Shown piece by piece: positions 12,778 through 15,120 of a stretch of DNA of 15,120 nucleotides (position 1 is the stretch's first letter; each line of letters starts with the position of its first letter). The notes beneath the pieces are model-generated. The model worked only from the letters and a program-made list of their open reading frames with translations, was not told the DNA's origin and did not search any database. Made by a program: the position numbers and the translations under genes. The DNA is from JBJXFY01 sp046155815 (lineage in GTDB: Bacteria > Verrucomicrobiota > Verrucomicrobiia > Limisphaerales > CAIMTB01): the NCBI GenBank assembly GCA_046155815.1, contig JBJXFY010000382.1, forward strand, positions 1 through 15,120. The letters are read 5' to 3'.

Positions 12778-15120
12778 ATGAGCGACCTCCGCTTCGCCCT
12801 CCGCCAGCTCCTGAAGAACCCCGGCTTCACCGCCGTCGCCGTGCTCGCGCTCGCGCTCGGCATCGGAGCCAGCACCGCGATGTTCAGCGTGCTCGATGTT
12901 CTGCTCCTGCGGACACCGGGGCACGTCCGGGATGCCGAGAGCTTGGTCCGGGTGTATCCCAAGGGTTGGTGGTCGAGTGAGAACCGTTCGTTCCCCGACT
13001 ACGCCGACCTCCGCGACGGCACCGCGGCGCTGGCGGCAGTGGCGGCCTATCAGCCGGGCGTGGACATCACACTGGGGATGGGAGCGGACGCGCAGAAGCT
13101 CAGCGGGGCGCGGGCGACGGCCAGTTTCTTTGATCTCCTGGGAGTGGCCCCGGATCGGGGAAGGTTTTTTACGGCGTCCGAGGATGGCGAACCGGACGCC
13201 CAATCCGTCGTCGTCATCAGCCACGAATTCTGGCAACGACACTTCGCCGGGTCCGACGATGCCCTCGGGCGTCGCCTGGCGCTGGGCCCGGAAAGTTACG
13301 AGGTCATCGGCATCACGCCGCCGGGCTTCACCGGCGTCGAACTGGCCCGCGCGGATTTCTGGCTGCCGCTCGGCACCGTGACGCGGCATGACAATTGGCG
13401 GAGCTGGCCCAAGGACCGGGGGTCCCCCTGGGTCAAGGTGATCGCCCGACTGAAGCCCGGCGTGAGCCGGGAGGCCGCGGACCGTGAAGCCAATGCCGCC
13501 AACCAGCGCGGCTGGACCTCCAGCGGACTGAAATCCGACGGCGAGGTTCTGCGCCTCGGCCCGCTCTGGCGTGCCCGGGACCGGCAGCGTTCGCGCGAAG
13601 TGCAGGTCACCCTGTGTCTCGCGGTCGTGGCCGCCGGGGTGCTGGCCATCGCCGCCGCCAACGTGTCGGGCCTGCTGCTGGTGCGGGCTTGGGAACGCCG
13701 CTCGGAACTGGCGATCCGCCAGGCGTTGGGCGCCAGTCGCGGCCGCCTGCTGCGGCAGTTGCTCGGCGAAAGCCTGCTGCTCGGTCTCCTCAGCGGGGGG
13801 GCGGCCCTCGTGGTTGGCGAATGGGTCGCTGCGCTGCTGCGGGCGTTCGTGCTGCCGGCGTCGGTGACCGCCGCCACCTCCGACCCGCGGGTCTGGGGGT
13901 TCAATGCCGGTGTGGCGCTCGTGGTGAGCCTGGGCTGCGGCCTGCTGTCGGCCGCCACGGTGCTGCGGTCTGGGGGCGGGGCGGCGGCGTTGAAGCCGGG
14001 GGGCTCGGAAGGCCGGAGCCCGCGTTTCCGGCTGCGCGCCGGACTGCTCGTCGCGCAGGTGACGGTGACCGTCGTGCTGTTGGTGGTCGCGGGTCTCTTC
14101 CTGCGCAGCCTGCATCGGGCCGTGACCACGGACCTGGGCCTCGACGCCGACCGCCTGATCACGCTGACCGCGGAGGTTGAAGGTGACGAAGCCCGGCTCG
14201 ATCAGGTGTTCCGCGTGCTCCGTGAACGGCTCCAGGGTCTGCCCGGCGTCGAGCAGGCCAGCCTCAGCGTCACCGCGCCCTTCCGCAACGGCTGGCTCCA
14301 ACGGCTGATTCCCGAGGGACACGAAGGCGTTGCCGAGCCCGTGTTCGCACGTGATTTCTTCAACGAGCAGATCAATTGCGTGACGCCCGACTACTTCGCC
14401 GCCACGGGCCTCCATGTGCGCCGTGGCCGCGGCCTCACTGCCGCGGATCGCTCCGGGGCGCCGCCGGTGCTGGTGGTGAACGAGGCCATGGCCCGGATGC
14501 TCGCCCCCGATACCGACGTGCTGGGCCGGCGCTTTCGCATCCAGAACGACCGGGCTCCCCTCGCCGAGGTCGTGGGCGTCGTCTCCGATTCCAAGCAGAG
14601 CGAGGTTCTGGGACCGGCCACGCCGCAGTACTACGTGCCCTTCGATCAGCCGCTGGTGAACGGCAAGAATCCGATGCGCGCGCTGCTCATCCGCACCGTG
14701 GGTGAACCGCAGCGGCAGCTCGAAACCATCCGGCGCGAACTGACCGCTTCCGTGCCCGGCCTGCCGTACCTGAACCTGCAGGTAATGCGTCAGGAGCTCG
14801 AGCCCCAGCTGCTGCCCTGGCGGCTGGGGGCCACGCTCCTGAGCCTCTTCAGCGGCCTGGCCCTCGTGATTGCCACGGTTGGACTTTACGGCGTCTTCAG
14901 CCACGCCGTGGCCTGCCGCACCCGCGAAATCGGCATCCGCACGGCGCTGGGTGCCGACTCACCTGAGATCGTACGCTTGGTAATCCGCCAGGGAGTACGG
15001 CTGGCGTTGCTCGGGGTGGGTCTGGGCCTGGCCGTAGCGGCAGGACTGAGCCGGCTGCTGACCAGTCTGTTGTATGGCGTGCGTCCCCTCGACCCCGTCG
15101 CGTTCGGCGCCGTGCTGCTT
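12778..15120 (+). CDS. ADOP-type duplicated FtsX/MacB permease (3' end outside window)
   Basis: An open frame of 781 codons without a stop, so the C-terminus lies beyond the window; family members are about 800-880 residues, so little is missing. The N-terminus (DLRFALRQLLKNPGFTAVAV, then ALGIGASTAMFSVLDVLLLR) is the hallmark of the permease group named Acidobacterial duplicated orphan permeases. The layout is helix 1 (about 18-40), a MacB-like periplasmic domain (to about 270), FtsX helices (about 277-400), a second initial helix near 417-444, a second periplasmic domain, and the second FtsX block from about 682 with the motif RTREIGIRTALGA. Such permeases carry two fused MacB-like halves and depend on separately encoded ATPases. 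I read the frame through and found no frameshift. The ATPases at 8807 and 9528 are candidate partners, but three genes intervene. Confidence 0.9.
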   Translation, partial: MSDLRFALRQLLKNPGFTAVAVLALALGIGASTAMFSVLDVLLLRTPGHVRDAESLVRVYPKGWWSSENRSFPDYADLRDGTAALAAVAAYQPGVDITLGMGADAQKLSGARATASFFDLLGVAPDRGRFFTASEDGEPDAQSVVVISHEFWQRHFAGSDDALGRRLALGPESYEVIGITPPGFTGVELARADFWLPLGTVTRHDNWRSWPKDRGSPWVKVIARLKPGVSREAADREANAANQRGWTSSGLKSDGEVLRLGPLWRARDRQRSREVQVTLCLAVVAAGVLAIAAANVSGLLLVRAWERRSELAIRQALGASRGRLLRQLLGESLLLGLLSGGAALVVGEWVAALLRAFVLPASVTAATSDPRVWGFNAGVALVVSLGCGLLSAATVLRSGGGAAALKPGGSEGRSPRFRLRAGLLVAQVTVTVVLLVVAGLFLRSLHRAVTTDLGLDADRLITLTAEVEGDEARLDQVFRVLRERLQGLPGVEQASLSVTAPFRNGWLQRLIPEGHEGVAEPVFARDFFNEQINCVTPDYFAATGLHVRRGRGLTAADRSGAPPVLVVNEAMARMLAPDTDVLGRRFRIQNDRAPLAEVVGVVSDSKQSEVLGPATPQYYVPFDQPLVNGKNPMRALLIRTVGEPQRQLETIRRELTASVPGLPYLNLQVMRQELEPQLLPWRLGATLLSLFSGLALVIATVGLYGVFSHAVACRTREIGIRTALGADSPEIVRLVIRQGVRLALLGVGLGLAVAAGLSRLLTSLLYGVRPLDPVAFGAVLL

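Noticed and set aside
12550..14904. Minus-strand open frame of 784 codons opposite the permease gene
   Set aside because: The opposite strand reads as a complete, motif-rich permease; the antisense product is rich in Gly, Arg, Gln and His and resembles no family.
1..15120. CRISPR array, tRNA or rRNA genes, or phage genes
   Set aside because: No regularly spaced direct repeats of CRISPR size, no tRNA cloverleaf or rRNA-like segment, and no structural phage genes. The dUTPase alone is not evidence of a prophage.

Overview
The window is about 15.1 kb of GC-rich bacterial chromosome, strongly GC3-biased in most genes, with few clear Shine-Dalgarno sites and at least one probable TTG start. The gene set (dimeric-type dUTPase, MgtC/DUF4010 membrane protein, YycJ/WalJ-type metallo-hydrolase, sigma-54 two-component system linked to an HlyD/ABC exporter, ADOP-type duplicated permease) and hexamer-repeat intergenic elements suggest Verrucomicrobiota or a neighbouring phylum such as Acidobacteriota. 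This placement is inference from gene content; no rRNA or other marker is present.

Left part, minus strand (1-3094): a small AT-richer lipoprotein gene lies directly downstream of a dUTPase gene of the all-alpha NTP pyrophosphatase fold. Upstream of these, in transcription order, are a multi-spanning MgtC/DUF4010 protein and a cytoplasmic MBL-fold hydrolase. The gaps hold several strong inverted repeats and a hexamer repeat. A divergent gene at 3236 encodes a trypsin-like protease with an intact His-Asp-Ser triad and no signal peptide.

Central part, plus strand (4067-10190): this is the most informative block. A sigma-54-type response regulator (REC, AAA+, Fis HTH) and its probable histidine kinase precede a 345-bp gap. 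That gap contains a consensus -24/-12 sigma-54 promoter (7124-7138) and two related inverted repeats 64 bp apart, at a distance typical of enhancer sites. Between these repeats is a candidate intrinsic terminator. The predicted sigma-54 transcript covers a DUF4160 protein, an HlyD-type adaptor and two MacB/LolD-like ABC ATPases, but no permease directly follows.

Right part, plus strand (10191-15120): three genes of somewhat lower GC encode an exported alpha/beta hydrolase, an exported DsbD-N-like protein without the catalytic cysteine pair, and a four-helix membrane protein. They separate the ATPases from a large duplicated FtsX/MacB-type permease that runs off the window in frame. The most economical model is an envelope-stress or efflux module: kinase and sigma-54 activator switch on adaptor plus ATPases, which energise a permease encoded here or elsewhere. 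Whether the 12778 permease is their partner cannot be decided from this window.
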